Shown here in pieces: positions 9,660-22,909 of a DNA stretch of 64,000 bases. The notes below the pieces were generated by a model that saw nothing but the letters and a program-made list of their open reading frames with translations, ran no database searches and had not been told where the DNA came from. Where the stretch lies: NCBI RefSeq assembly GCF_018687715.1, contig NC_056754.1:10759501-10823500 (forward strand), in the 5' to 3' direction. Position numbers and translations under genes: made by a program. The first letter of the stretch is position 1. Each line of letters starts with the position of its first letter. The stretch comes from Carya illinoinensis (taxonomy: Eukaryota; Streptophyta; Magnoliopsida; Fagales; Juglandaceae).

Positions 9660-12500
9660 GCTTTCAGCCCTCAACGAGGAGTTACATTTGTAATTTGTAA
9701 CAATTCTGTGGTAGATGTCGGCATTGTAGTCATCTTTAACGGGATGAATGTCTACTCATGATGTATGATTTTGTAATATAAGAAAAAATTATTCAATAAA
9801 ATGTGCTTCTTTTTTAATGTTTCTGCTTTGATTCTATAAAAAAGTTATGGTATCGGTGTATCACCTCACTTATTTTTGTGTCTATCTTAATGGTTAGATC
9901 TTAGAGGCGGTAGTACACCTGCAAGTTTTATAACTTTTTAAAGCAAGATCACCTTTTCGTAGGTGATCAGAGGAGGGGGAGCTTTGTGAATTGTCATGAT
10001 TTGGTGGAAGAATTAGCTTAAGTGGAATCCACTATGAACATAATGTCAAACTAAGCTTCAATATGATTACTTTTTGGCCTCACTAAACTTTAAAAAACAA
10101 ATGTTTGGACTCCAGTCATAAAATGATCCATTGAAAGCAAATTTACATTACAAGGAGATAATTTTTTATTTTATTTTTATAAGATTACAAGGAGATAAAT
10201 TATCTAAGGAAAAGACTTGGCGTAGATATAATCCTCATTCATAAAACAATTATAAACAATCTAGCCAAGTTTATCTACACAAGTTGCCAATATTTATATC
10301 CACACAAAATTTTGTACAAGTCTAATCACACGATACTGCCAAAAAATCAGCTATTGCCTATCTAGTCACACAATGCTGCCAAGAAACATGAGCATGGTCC
10401 AGTCAATAACATCGCACGCTAATAATTGACCAGCATACTAATAATTAAGATTTTTATACATCTTTGTCTAATATAAGCACCTATCTCCATGGAATTGCAT
10501 CGCATCGATATGGTCACACACCTGAAACAACACAAATAATATTTAATACCATGTGCTTAATAACTTTCGAAAATGAAGGTAGAAACAATTAAATAATCAT
10601 ACTTGGGTCGGTGAAATCAATGTAGAAGGCTTGAGTGGCCATTTGTCTTCCTCTTCAACCATTAGGATGTTACAACTAACAATGACACATACACAAATTC
10701 AAGATCTCTTAATTGTAAGAAGAAGGTGAGATATATAGTTACAAAATAAGGCCAAGAGGATTTCTTACCTGAAATAAAAGGTAGTGTACTGTTGTGGCTA
10801 TGCACACTGGGCACTCCCGTATGAGGTAAGCTGCTCAAGATTTTGAATGAGAGAGAGAACTTGTTTCCATACCAGTAGGATTGTTTATCGATACCTAGAA
10901 TGATGCCAAGAACCATTTTAACAACACCACTCATCTAAAATTATAGCATCAACAGTGGTCAAAAGTCATAGATACTTGCTTAATATATTTCCTTTGTTGA
11001 GAGTTGAGATTATCATGTTAGCTCTCTCCTCACGAGCCTGTTAGCTATAGCTACTGCTCTGTTTATAATCATGGGCATTTCATGATCTCTTTCTTTATTT
11101 TTTTAGCAAAGGCAGGGTTTGAACTAATGCTCATGCTAGACTGTTAGGCAAATGCATCGTGGATTAAGACAAGTGAAGAACCCATTTCGATAAAAAAAAA
11201 AAAAAAAAAAAAAATCCTTGATTTGATCTAAAGAATAAAGTTTGGAGAGGAAGACTCGAGAAGATTTACCAAATTTGCATATCTGCAAAGCCAACCAATT
11301 ATTGGAGAAGTAACTAGATAGATCTATGTATAATAATAATCAGAATTGTGTCTCGAGAATGCCCCAAGCATGCATTCTCCTAGCCATTATGCAATATATT
11401 AATTCATGATGCAGTAGTGGAGAACCTCTATTCAGCTGTGTGGTGTGTGTGTGTGTATATATATATATTTGAAACTGGAGCACAAGCAACACAAATATTC
11501 TCTATATACAAAGGAATTCGTTAAAATATCTTTTTCCCATGCTAATTTTTAAAAGAAATCTGAAAGAGAAGAATGAGTAAGCACAGCAACCCATGACCAA
11601 AAGTAAAAGCTTTTTTTTTTTTTTTTTTGCTTGAAAGTCTGCTTTCTAAAATATCAAGCGTGGTTGTTGATTGGTTAGATTGTAAAATATACTGCTATTA
11701 AAAGATCAAATTTTTTCTATTGAACAGGGCTTGAAATCGTAAGCTTATCAAATCACACAAGTGTCAAACATGTGAATTTGTGAGCTATCGCAGATCATCA
11801 TTTTCTTCAATTACATATGTTCATTTATATCAATCTGTCTTGCAAATGAAAATATTATATTTCCTTTGGCAGGACGGAGTGCCACCGCATGCTCTTTCTC
11901 ACTCCCGAAAATGAGTTTGCTGGCAAGGAATAGGTAGTTTTACATTACAAACTTATTTTCCTTTTGCTTGCAAGTTCTATAGTGATATTGTTTTTCCAAG
12001 TATTTACATTTGAAACTTATTTTCTTGATACAAAGTCTTTATTTTGTCTCATGTTCGGTGTAGGAATAGAAAAATGCCCAAAATCAGCAACCAACCACAA
12101 CCAACCATAGATCCAAAAAATAGAAAAATCAGCAACCAAAAACACATTCAAGAACTACATAAACACATAAACACACAACAAAAACACATATATAAAATGG
12201 GTATGAGAAAAATTCGTTAGAATTTAAGAGATATTTATCGGGGAAATGAAATGGAGATAAATGGTAGCTTTCATCAACGGTAGAGGGAGAGAAGACGAAG
12301 AAAACAAACTGCTGGATCGATCTTGCTTTCGGTCAGTCGATTTCCTTGACGGCACCAGACAATGGCAGACGTAGAAGACTCGGATGAGATTGATGGAGGA
12401 GAGAATGCGGAAGGAGGGAGCGAAGTCTGGCGAAGGGAAGAACGTGGGGAAAAGGGGGAAAAAGAGTTCAAAAATGTGTTTTGGCGTTTTAGTATTTCAT
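9660..12500. other. Intergenic, AT-rich, no gene recognised
   Basis: Holds poly-A (11191-11214), poly-T (about 11612-11629) and a GT/TA run (about 11441-11468). The open frames at 10662-10934 and 12274-12471 (minus) have no recognisable motif. Nothing else to annotate. Confidence 0.5.
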
Positions 12501-12639
12501 ATTTAAAAAAAAAAAAAAATGGAGGAAATGCTAGATAAGGTGTGCGGTGTAGGATGCCCCATAGAACTACTCTTTATGAGTTCTTTTACAAGATGCAACT
12601 GTGTAAAATGTTCGATGCGGTACACTTTCAAAGCTATTG

Positions 12640-13640
12640 AGTTGATTGATTGAGTGCCCAAATCAATCATTGTCTGAAGAAAATCAAAACAAGGATTCAT
12701 TCTGTCTACTTCCTTTACAAGTTGCAAGATATTGCTATCTCCATAAATACACACAGGACCACCCTAAATGTTTAGGCAGGGGGACCAAAAGGAAGGACGG
12801 CCCTAAAAGCCTGAAAGCAATACCAAGAATTATGAACTAAAAAGTATAAGGGCCATTAGAGATCTTAAAGCCATGATTAGATACACAGTTTTCGGGTCGA
12901 TCTTCTCTTGAAGGAAGGATTCAGCACATCCAAGGAAGAAGAGTGAGCCGAAAAGAATTTCGATGTTCAGAAGATCCATTGGATAGAAGAAGATTGGATG
13001 ACAGACCATTCATGATAAAAGTCGTTTTGATTCCTTTAGTAACCTCTATTGTACATAATTTTTCGTACGTCGTACCCACCACGTTGACGAGCAGATTGAG
13101 AAAACGACCTTTCGCTACATCCAGCCTTTTCCGGGCGTGATTTTCGAGTGCTCAATCCTGGAAGTGAGGGCCTTGACCATTCATCTCTGCTGCTAGGTTG
13201 GTAGGGAATGCCAAAACCATTTGGAATTAAAAGTTGGAATCAAAATCAAATTAAATTTCATGTACGGGACAAGCCTAGTTGTGACTTTTGAGCCTAGGTG
13301 GGTTGGGAGGCTTTCGTGTTCGACAAGTCATTTTCCCTCGTACCAACTTTTCACCCCTACCGAAAAAACGAAAAGTTCAAAAAACATTTCAACTAACAAG
13401 AAAACGAAGCCTTCAATTAAATTTACTTCCCTATTAATATATTATGAGGAAATTTGGTTCTCCATCATATACGCTCAGATCCACGTCCCTGGGGATCAAC
13501 TGGAGAATGGAGATTCTTCCACTCGACCTAGCCTAACCCAAATAACAATTTGTAGTTCACAGCCGGAAACTATGATTATTGTGACGATTTTGGCGTAAAT
13601 ATTTTCCCTCCGTTTCTACAATATCAACATAAAGACTGAA
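12640..13640. other. Region of unusual composition, possibly organellar (mitochondrial) insert
   Basis: From about 12640 the sequence is more GC-balanced, has few homopolymers and contains moderately long open frames on the plus strand (12943-13140 and 13221-13598) with no plant nuclear family resemblance. The style, such as CGTACGTCGTACCC and GGGTTGGGAGGC, recalls plant mitochondrial DNA. I cannot name an organellar gene in it, so this is only a suspicion. Confidence 0.25.
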
Positions 13641-14050
13641 TACTTGAAAACCTTCAGATATGCTAAACAATGCCAGTGCCCCACCACAATCCTGGTAACT
13701 ACTAAAGGGTGAGAAAGCTACAAATATAATTGCCTATTAAGAAGCATAAGCCAACTCCATATATGTAATTTATCAATAACACAATCCTCTATCAACGAAA
13801 ATTCACTGAAGGAGATAGAATATGTTGCAGACCTGAATCCCTAGGGATTAGCATCATCCATACATTATTTGACATCCAGACTTCAAACAAGTCCGTTCTT
13901 AAGACTCTACTAGATGTATTCTAGACTGCAATCTTAAACTTGAGTCAAACGGGGTTCCATGAAATACTAGCACCACATATTACTCTTCTTCGGCTTCTCC
14001 ATTAGAAATGGTTTACTAAGTTTGCAATAGTGGCAATTGATTTACCCAAC
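13641..14050. other. 3' flank of the MSBP1 gene, no gene seen
   Basis: Ordinary AT-rich sequence, probably partly the 3' untranslated region of the minus-strand MSBP1 gene. No clear polyadenylation signal chosen. Confidence 0.4.
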
Positions 14051-14052
14051 CA

Positions 14053-15823
14053 TTACTCTTTTGCAGCATCAGCCCCAGCAGGAGTTTCCTCAGTAACAAC
14101 AGGTGCACTTTCTGATGGAACATCTTCAGCAGGCTTAGCAACATCGCGATCAGTAGATTCTGCATGTTCACCTGTCGGTGCCCCATCAGTCACTGGAACA
14201 GACTTGATGGTTCCAACCTTAACATACTTGCTCATAAACTTGTATTCCCAGTCCTGCAAAGCCTCACGTTCGAATGGACCTAGACCCGATATATCCCCCG
14301 TCAGATCTTTCTCTTCAAAAGACATTTTTGCGAGAGCTCTGCTAGCATCTTTTCCAGCAAACAATGCATAAGGTCCACCAGGTCCATAAAACATCCTGCC
14401 AGCAAGATCGATCGAGGTGATCAAATTAAAAGCCTCCCTAAATATTGAATTTGAAAAGAAACACAGAAAAGATAATTCCCAACATTGTCCTTTATAAAAC
14501 ATTAGTCACAGAACAATATTTGTATCCCGATACAGAAAATTACAAGCCTGCAATGACCTCATAAACAATCAACAAAAACAAGCAGTTCCTTTTGATTGTT
14601 AACAGCGTAAACCCTGGTGATGTTAGGTGGTAGTTCACAGTGTTAATTTTCACAATAAACTCACAGATGAATTGCCGAAGTGGATCTAAAACCTAGCATG
14701 TAGAAAAAGCAGAAAAGGTTTGTGAAAACAAATTTAGGAAACCAATAAGGCAACATGCCAACCCCTCCCTCCCTCAAGGCAGTGCCACTCCTATTTGAGC
14801 TACGAGATTCATCATGGACTACAGATTCTTCTCTCATCTAGTTTGCTGTATCAAACTATGAATACACTTTTCTGTGAATACAACACACATATTGTTTGTG
14901 TCATTGGCTAGCACGATGTTAATCCAAATCTACAAGAAATTCTGTAATGGAAAAGAAATTAGAAAAATATGGAAAGTAAAGGCAAGCTAATTGCAAACGT
15001 TAATAGGGAAAATCTATTTTAAAATTCTGTTATTTTTTTTAGACAACCAAATTACCACACTAAGAAGTCGAATCATACGTAAGATCCAATGGATCATAAA
15101 GCACAAAAAAACTAAATAAAATTTATTTAACAAGCCCGTCTGACTTCATAAGAACCTAGAGGTAACAATTCAACAACGAGCTAAGACTACGTTCCTGGAA
15201 ATAAGTATACTTTTCTACAAGTAAATATGCGTATTCATGGAGAATCACAACATACTAAAAAGCAAACCCAAAAATAAAATCCCCTTTTATGTGCGTGTGT
15301 ACGTGTACGAGAGATGGAGAGAAAGAGAGCTAACAACATGACCTTTTTACGTGCTTACAAAAAAAAAAAAAAAATAGTCCCCTTTTATGCACCCAAAAAG
15401 AAATCCAACACACCCCCCACAAAAAAAGTTAGACAATTTTCACATACCCAAGAACCCCAAAGATCCGTATCACTCTAACCGAGTTGATTACACAATTCAT
15501 TACTACAAACCCAGGTGCTAACTTTACCTGCTCTGCGACACATCGTAGATCTGGCCCTTGATGGCCATGAGCAAAGGCTTCTGGGGGTCGGATCCATCGT
15601 ACTGCTTGAGCTCATCCTCGGAGATCTCTCCGAGCTGCACCGGAGGCGGCGGAGGCTGCTCGTACTCCCTAGGCCTCGGATGATGATCGGAAGACCCAAA
15701 CAGACCCGATATCACGTAGTATACAGCGAAGAAAAGAGCGGTAACCGTAAAGAAGGTCGCCGGAGAGAGCCCCGTGTAGACTGGGATCGCCTCCTTCAGT
15801 GTCTCCCACAGTTCCAGAGCCAT
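14053..15823 (-). CDS. MSBP1: Membrane steroid-binding protein 1 (MAPR family)
   Basis: Two exons, 15823-15528 and 14395-14053, joined inside an Arg codon (AG|G), give 212 residues, close to the usual size of plant MSBP1. Order: a short lumenal/extracellular N-terminus; a membrane segment at about residues 22-41 (FFTVTALFFAVYYVISGLF); a proline-rich linker (EYEQPPPPP); then a cytochrome b5-like haem/steroid-binding domain from about residue 66 (LGEISEDELKQYDG, GQIYDVS, FYGPGGPYALFAGKDASRAL) to about 165; and an Ala/Glu-rich tail. The family binds steroids or haem in plasma membrane and ER, and in Arabidopsis affects cell elongation, brassinosteroid signalling and P450 scaffolding for lignin synthesis. 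Donor GTAAAG and acceptor GGCAG are canonical. The single 1.1 kb intron matches other plant MSBP genes as I recall them. Confidence 0.95.
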
Positions 15824-15892
15824 TATAGTCTTGGGTTGATTTTCAGCGGATGAGAGAGACCCGGGGTAGAGAACGAAGAGACAATGCGTACC

Positions 15893-15900
15893 TTATATAA
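15893..15900 (-). promoter_or_regulatory. TATA box of MSBP1
   Basis: On the minus strand the sequence reads TTATATAAGG about 70 bases before the MSBP1 ATG, followed by a CT-rich leader. The position fits a core promoter with a short 5' untranslated region. Confidence 0.6.
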
Positions 15901-15945
15901 CATTATAAAAAGCCCGAGTTTTGGGCTCCAAAAGATAAATTCTCA

Positions 15946-16120
15946 GGACTGTTTGGTTACGCAGTTATGAAATGAGATATTTGGTTAAAAATTAAATAAA
16001 ATAATATTATGATATAATTTATTATTATTAATTTCGTTTTAAAATTTGTAAAAAAAATTTAAAAAATTAAAATAATTATATAAAATAAATTGAAATAGTT
16101 GAATTTTTATTATTTGTCTT
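15946..16120. repeat. AT-rich MITE-like element, copy 4
   Basis: Begins GGACTGTTTGGTTACGCAG, then GAAATGAGATA and the AT-rich core. The right end is eroded. It sits in the MSBP1 upstream region. Confidence 0.5.
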
Positions 16121-16124
16121 TTTT

Positions 16125-16268
16125 GGAGATAAGAAGATTCCACAACATACTAGAATCTAGATGGTATAAAATTAAAGAAAGTCCTAGTTTTGGGGTCCAA
16201 AGATAAATTCTGAGTCTTTGGGGGGTTCTACTCTAAAACTTCTCACTTACTTTCTACACCATATCCAT

Positions 16269-16299
<31 letters not shown>

Positions 16300-17886
16300 G
16301 AGATAAAAAAGATGGAGACGGGACCTTTTCTGTGTAATTTTGTCCCCTTGTTTTAGTTGTTATTACATTTTTGTCCGGTAATTCTCAACTAATTTGTTAC
16401 ATCTTTGTTTTTCTTTTATTCTACTTTTATTACATAAAGTAATAAAAAGGAATTGACTAGTTGTGTTTGGATTGCATCTCTTTATATTTGAATAAAAAGG
16501 AAGTATGTCCTATTTTACAAAGAAACCACATACGAAGGGTATTATAAATTATGGTTTTTGCCTCAATTCATTCCAAAACTCAGTTATCAACTTGTAAGAT
16601 GATGTGACAAAATGTGTGTATAACTTAATTAGATGGACCCTTTCTTCCGTTACGAAGAAAACATTCTCATATTTAAATTCTACTACGTTAATTTGTTGGT
16701 CAGATATCATAAAAATAAATTTAAAAATTAGTATAACGTGATATGGTGCATCAAATCTATTTTTTGTATTAAAAAAAAATTCACATTTGACTTCATGTCA
16801 AGCTGTATTATTTATGAAGTTATTTTAATAAGATTCTATTATAGATGAAATATTTTTTATTTATTTAAATAAAAATTTTCTGAAGGCACAACCAACAATT
16901 GAGGAAATTTTCCAAGTGTGTAAAGTATGAAGTTACATTTAAAATAATCATAAGAAATCTGTTGATGACAATAATCTATATATGTCTCTTTTTTTACATG
17001 ATTTTGACAAAAATATTTATTTTTACAAGTATAACAACGTGTGACACTCTCCACACAATCCATCCAAATGACAGGATTTGTGAAGTTGCAGTTAAATAAC
17101 TCTGTTGACAAAACCAAAGGAAGAGTAGTTGGGTCTGATGAGGATCGGAGAGGTCGGTAGAGATGGTAGGCAAAGATGTCAAACGTGGCAGTTGAAGGAA
17201 CAAACAGGTACTTAAAAGTGAAAATCTTCCTCCAGCTTTCATGCAAGAATAAAATTACAGTGCTAGAAAATAAATCAGTGAATCGCTGCATACCTTTCCT
17301 CTTTTGTTGTTGTTGCTGCTGCTGCTGCTGCTGCACTTTGGGTAGTTGATTTGTTTGATGAGGACCAGTTTTAGTTTGCAGTGAAAAGAAATACCATATT
17401 ATTCTACTGTGGTTATATTATGCATTAATTTTTCTGCACGTTTTGGTACTAGTGTGATTCAGGGTAGTAAATGAACTTGATAATTGTGGTAACTCGGCTT
17501 CCCAGAAAGATCTAAACTTGTTTTGTGAACTTTTTAATATCATAAACAAGCCAATAAATCCATTATTTAGGACACAGCCACCCTATGCCAAAGAAGTCAT
17601 TTTACATGTCTTTGTCAACAAGTGAAACTTCTATTTTTCTAATGCAATTATGGCACTAATTTCAGAGATCATTTTAGAAAAAAAAAAAAAAAGGCTTGAA
17701 CCACTGAAAGCAAATCCTATGACTTTCAAAACTCCTGATTTTTGTGAGGAAAACTTGACTATATTGTTGAAATACAATTATTTATCAAGGTTTCTGCAAT
17801 TTAAGTCTAATCGACAGTACAATAATCTTAAAAACATCGGTCAGATTAAGCAGCTAGGACAGTTCATAACATCCACGGCCCCAGAA

Positions 17887-17922
<36 letters not shown>

Positions 17923-18090
17923 CTTTTCTTTAAAAAATATATATAAAGGTTGATGAAAGTTTTAGCCTTATTCTGAAGGCAGCGATAATAGACTGGAAGG
18001 TTGGACCCGATCATCAATGACATAAGCTTTGGGCGCACCTACCAAGAAGATTGACCATCACAAAGCACGTGCACAAGCACAATTTATTAA
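16125..18090. other. Intergenic with simple repeats, no gene recognised
   Basis: Contains poly-T at 16271-16299, a CTG/TTG trinucleotide run at about 17304-17334 (read as poly-Gln in a minus-strand open frame that is otherwise unremarkable), poly-A at 17680-17692 and a CT run at 17890-17920. No coding or RNA gene signal. Confidence 0.55.
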
Positions 18091-18099
18091 AATTACCTA

Positions 18100-19930
18100 A
18101 AGTGCAAATCTGAGATTACAAGTTGTCCTTAACCCATGCCAGGAGCAAACCCAGCAGAACCCTTTTTGGGTAAAGCATCTTTTCCCATCCTATCCATTAA
18201 CACCCTTAAACGTATTCATAACTTTTCCTAAATCTTAAAACTCAATTTGCAAGCCAAAATCCATGGGAGGTTTGCGCTTGAGACTTACCTCTAATTTCAA
18301 CAATACTCTTTTAAGTAAGCTAGGTTGGTCTCTCCTCCAATCAGAACCGAGCTTCTGGAAAAAAGTCCTTACTAGCATTTACTTGAAAACTCACTCTTAG
18401 TTAAATGTCCCCATTAAAAAGAATGATTCAAGGTTTTGAAAAGGACTAGCCAAGTAAAGAAATTTTCTTGCAAATAGTCTCTGCTATCAGATTAATGATG
18501 GGGTCAATACTAGTGTTTGGAAAGATTTTTTAATCTCCTCAGATCATCCAATGCTTCAAATTCCCTCATCCCTTGACATTATTCAGGATTCGAATATGAG
18601 AGTTTCGGAACTCACTATTGAGGAGGCAAGAAGGTGGAATATCTTCCTCCGTCAAGCTCTTTTCTCGAACTCTACTATAGAAGAAATTTCCAAAATACAT
18701 ATTAAGCAATTCAACTTCCATAATTTTAGAGACAATCTCAAATGGTTTCATCACTCAAATGGTATTTTCTTTGTTAAGTCAGCTTATGCTGCCATTGTTT
18801 CTAACTCGCATAGTCAGCACCCCCCTCATATTTGGAAAAAACTCTAGTCTCTCCATGTTCAAGATCGTTTTAAACTCCTCACTTGAAAAATCTTGAATAA
18901 CATTCTTCAAATTAGATCTGTACTAAAACATTGTCTATCTTTTAGCAATGATCAGACCCTTTGTCCTGTTTGCCAATCTGAAGAGGAGACAACCTCACAC
19001 CTGTTCTTAAGGTGTTCTTACACAAGAATCCCATGGAGGCAATCCCCTTGGCCTTTAAACATTGAGACTATTGCTGACAATGATATTGATAACTGGATTT
19101 TGATAAATTTGGATCCTGCAGCAAATCTGAACCTTCATTTGCATGAAACCCAAAGTTTTCAATTATTTGCAACCCTTGCTATGGACTATATCTGGTTTTA
19201 TATGAATCAAATAACTCATGGTTTACAATCAATTCCTTTAGACCGCTTTATAGCTAAACTTTGGATCTCTACCATGAACATAGCCATGCATGGATTACAA
19301 ATCTCTCTCCAAAAAATTTTAGATGGAACCCTCCTGTGTTAGGCTAGATCTCCATATCTTTTGATGTTGCTTTGAGAAAAAAATGGCAACACTGCTACTG
19401 CAGTTTGTCGTGATCATCTAGGAAATATTATGGATTGTATTACTGAATTCTCTCCTATAAGTAACCCGAATGGAGGTGAAGCTCTAGCAATTTACATTGG
19501 TATAAATAGAGCAATAGACAAGCATTGGAAGAATGTCATCATTGAAGAGGACTCACAGGTGATAATTGCAGCTCTTAACAGTTCAAAGCCAATCTCAGAT
19601 TAGACTATTGAGAGTAGGATAATAGACTCCAAATTATTGCTCAACAATTTTGACAAATGGAAGGCTATAAAAATACATCAGACCCAGAATCGGTGCGCTC
19701 ATACCTTGGTGCAATGAGCATCTTCAAACAATGTTTTTGGAGATATACCCCTCATCAAACTTCCAAATTGCATGTTGGAATTTCACAGTGGAAATAATCC
19801 ACCCCAAGCTTACCCTATGTAATAGTTAGTTATTTCCAGATGTTCTTTTTATTTTGGTCTTGTAATGAACTCTAGTTATTTTTCACTAATGAAGGTTTCT
19901 TAGATTGGAAGGAAAAAAATAAAAATAAAA
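18100..19930 (+). mobile_element. Decayed LINE (non-LTR retrotransposon) 3' half with zf-RVT and RNase H
   Basis: Reading frames broken by stops contain, in order: GGLRLRLTSNFNNTLL..KLGWSLL and FWKKVLTSIYL (about 18265-18390), a typical plant LINE region after the reverse transcriptase; KWFHHSNGIFFVKSAYAAI (about 18740-18795); a zf-RVT segment at 18893-19342 with CPVCQSEEETTSHLFLRCS; and an RNase H piece at about 19465-19600 (NGGEALAIYIGINRAI, VIIEEDSQVIIAALNSS). It ends in an A-rich tail near 19912-19935. No reverse transcriptase core is visible, so it is 5'-truncated. It differs from the LINE family in the MSH3 introns, which lacks a visible RNase H. Confidence 0.82.
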
Positions 19931-19935
19931 ATAAA

Positions 19936-20769
19936 TCCTAAAACTATTCATTAAGCTACGACCAAAATCGACCAAAATGGGCCACAGTTCCTGCCCTGGT
20001 AGGATGCACCTGAAAAGATGTATTATCCGAGCGGATATTCCCCCTCCCACAATAATCTCATATAAACGACAACTACATGATACTCAGAAAAAGGGCGCTC
20101 TCAGCACAGTCCAAGCATATCTATATGCAGAATATATACGTATATATATATATATGTGTGTGTTTGTTTGTGTGTATACATGTATAACCAACTTTGCTTT
20201 CTCATACTACCCTTACAGGCCTTACCTATATTATATTCGATCTCTCACAATCTGCAACAATCACGAAAAGTTTGAAGGGACCGATCCATTCGTTATGAAT
20301 CTTCTTTGATATAATTCAAAATATGAGGTCATGATTGGCATATGTAAACAAAAATGCTGTGCTGTAAAAACAAACAAGCAAATGCAGAACATCATTGCCA
20401 TCTTGAATCCTTCCAGAGACAACAAAGTCAGTAATTCGCCACTTCTTCGTAATTGCTCGGTGTGGGTGACCAAAATTGAGAATCACATTCTAAGACGAAC
20501 TCAACATATATATACATTGATAAAGCATAACTATGTAACCCCTCTCCCAAAACAAGCAGATTGTGTATCAAAACCCCAAAACCAACCTCCCACCCCCCTA
20601 ATCTACTGACCTGGAGCTTTAATAACACAAGACCACAATGACAGCTTTAATTTGCATTTATTCAGGGACATTTTATTCTGTTTCCAGCATAAAAGCATTA
20701 CAATCACTGAAGGAGAGGGTCATACACTACCCTTGAGAATTCGTGGAACTAAGATTCTGCAAGCTCTAA
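19936..20769. other. Intergenic and 3' flank of the F-box gene
   Basis: TA/TG microsatellite at about 20138-20180. The rest is unremarkable and probably includes the 3' untranslated region of the minus-strand F-box gene. Confidence 0.45.
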
Positions 20770-21488
20770 TCAAAGAGCAAGAGAGCTCACCTCATCTGCT
20801 TTCCAAAGCCCTTCCTCATACTTGTACCACCTCATGAGTCCCTCGTCATTTTTCGTTCGCTGGCACATAATGCATGAATCTTTCATGCATGTTAAAAATT
20901 CACGTAACTGAGAAGCCCTTCTGCGGATAGATTCATCAATTTCTCTAACAACTCTTTTAGATGCAGGTGATGGAAGGACTTCTATCAGAAGGCAATGCGA
21001 TATGTTAAGCACCTCTAGGTGTTGCAAACCATCCAAAATTATTATCAGAGCATCTTTATATACAACTGAGCATCGGAGACTTAGGACCTTCAATTTTGGA
21101 AGATATGCAGCTAGTGTAGAAGCAAATAAAACATCAAAAGGGCCCATAATCTTCAGTTTATTAAAGTTCTTGCAGTTCTTGGAAATTTCCTCCATGAGGT
21201 ACAGGGGATTTGCTATCTTAGGCATTGTCAGGGATTCAAGATCTTTCCATGTGCCAATGGCCTTGCATATTCCAGTTTTTTTTATTCTGTTCCAAGCCGG
21301 CAGAACAAGTCGTCTGAGCCTTGGGCACCTGCAATGAAGGTAGTGGTTAGTTCTCAATTCAACGCCAGTTATTGATATAAACATATGAAAACATTTTATA
21401 ATATGTAGCCACAACGCAACTGTCACTATACAGTTCAATATTCCATCCATCATGACAATAAGAAGAAGCATGGTCGGCAAATCAGACA

Positions 21489-21520
<32 letters not shown>

Positions 21521-22145
21521 AAAACCCCACCCAAAAAACGAAAAAAAATGTTCAAGTATTCTTCCTATTTGTAGGTCACTTAAGGCATGCAGGAAGAGCT
21601 CGTGTGGCTACAGCAGGATTTGAAAAGGAATTGATTGTGATTTTGAACCTGTTCTTTCAATGACTCCTCTTAACTAAGGCATGATGTATAATGGAATCAA
21701 TTCATTTCATCAAACATGCCTTTTTAAAGAAACCTTGAGGAGGGTTAAATATTCCGATTCGAAAACACCAATATTAATGGAATTACCTTTCAGCAGTGTA
21801 AGTCAACTGATCATCGCTCACGTATAGGTTGAAATGGAAAATCAAGGTTGTTATGTTTCCCTTACTGAGACTCAATGAAATCTTCAACAGACGAGTTAGT
21901 GTCTTATCAGAACGGCTATCAACATAAACATATGGATCTAATAGGATTATTATGAAATTGGATTTCAACATTGACAAATCAAGTGTTTTCCAAAGCTGAG
22001 GATCGCAGCAAGCCATACGCCATGCACTGCAGACATGAGCAATGCCTGAAGTTAGCTCAAAGATGTTGAAGGACTGGAAAATCTTCACCAAAACATCAGT
22101 GTCCAGGTCCTCCCATCTCCTTGCAATAGAGCAACCGTCTTCCAT
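20770..22145 (-). CDS. F-box/LRR-repeat protein (At3g48880-like)
   Basis: Two exons, 22145-21787 and 21328-20770, join inside an Arg codon (AG|G) and give 305 residues. Residues about 11-50 form the F-box (WEDLDTDVLVKIFQSFNIFE, then HVCSAWRMACCDPQLWKTLD), which docks SKP1 in SCF ubiquitin ligases. Exon 2 holds degenerate leucine-rich repeats (CPRLRRLVLPAW, LPKLKVLSLRCS, LQHLEVLNISHC), the likely substrate-binding side. The C-terminus has a Cys-containing segment (CMKDSCIMCQ) and WYKYEEGLW. Length and two-exon layout fit the small plant FBL group including At3g48880. The substrate is unknown. The intron contains a 21-base C run next to a 14-base A run. Confidence 0.85.
21490..21524. repeat. 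Homopolymer C21-A14 inside the F-box gene intron
   Basis: Twenty-one C followed by fourteen A on the plus strand. A long G/C homopolymer is unusual in plant introns and could be an assembly or base-calling uncertainty, or the trace of a G/A-rich tail. Confidence 0.9.
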
Positions 22146-22149
22146 TTCA

Positions 22150-22909
22150 GCAGCTTCTCAAAATTCTTTTATGGATTTTTAACGTGTCCAAGTTTCTACA
22201 TGAAAACAAGTATATGGAGTCAATATAAAGTGTAAAATTCTTAGAATTATAATAATTGTACATAAAGATAATTCATTCATGATACAATTAAAGAGAGAAG
22301 AAAAAGCCAAGTAGATAATGACAGGCATTGTGAGCATCAGTTTGTTTTCATAACTTCAATTGGCAAACAAATCCCAAATTCCATTGAAAAGCCAAACCAG
22401 CTGATGCAGAGTAGGCAACACAGATAACTTTTTGTGGGTGGAAAAATGGCCACAAAGAAGATTGCAATAAACATCTAGCCTAGAAATAGACTAGAATTGT
22501 TTGTTCTACAGTTTGCAGTGCAGAATATAAAAAATCAAATATCACTTAAGGGAATATTATACTTTACACACTAAATATCTTTTGCAGTATGGCCATAATC
22601 TATCAAAGTGTCACATCACCCACAAAATACCACTTCTTTTGCAATTTGCCTCCCTCTTTTGAGATTTAGCAGTTGAGATCATACAAAATCATCTATTTTT
22701 AACTCATCTAAACAGCCTGATTTTAGAAAGGAAGTAAATTGCATTTATGTTTCAAATTAAGGTCATGATAAATTTGATAATTTACTGGTCATATCACAAA
22801 AGGAATGACAGTTTGGTAGGGTAAAGTGTGATTTTCCCATAAATTAATCATATATTTGGCTGACTACCAGTATGAAGTAATACTATAAGATACAAACAAA
22901 ACAAAAACT
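22150..22909. other. 5' flank of the F-box gene, no gene seen
   Basis: Probable promoter region of the minus-strand F-box gene. I did not find a convincing TATA box or other element. Confidence 0.4.

Noticed and set aside
10662..10934. 90-codon minus-strand open frame considered as a small gene
   Set aside because: No recognisable domain, no start context and no neighbouring exon found.
16857..17336. 159-codon minus-strand open frame starting with a poly-Gln run
   Set aside because: The Gln run is a CTG/TTG trinucleotide repeat; the rest has no domain, no conserved pattern and typical intergenic AT richness.
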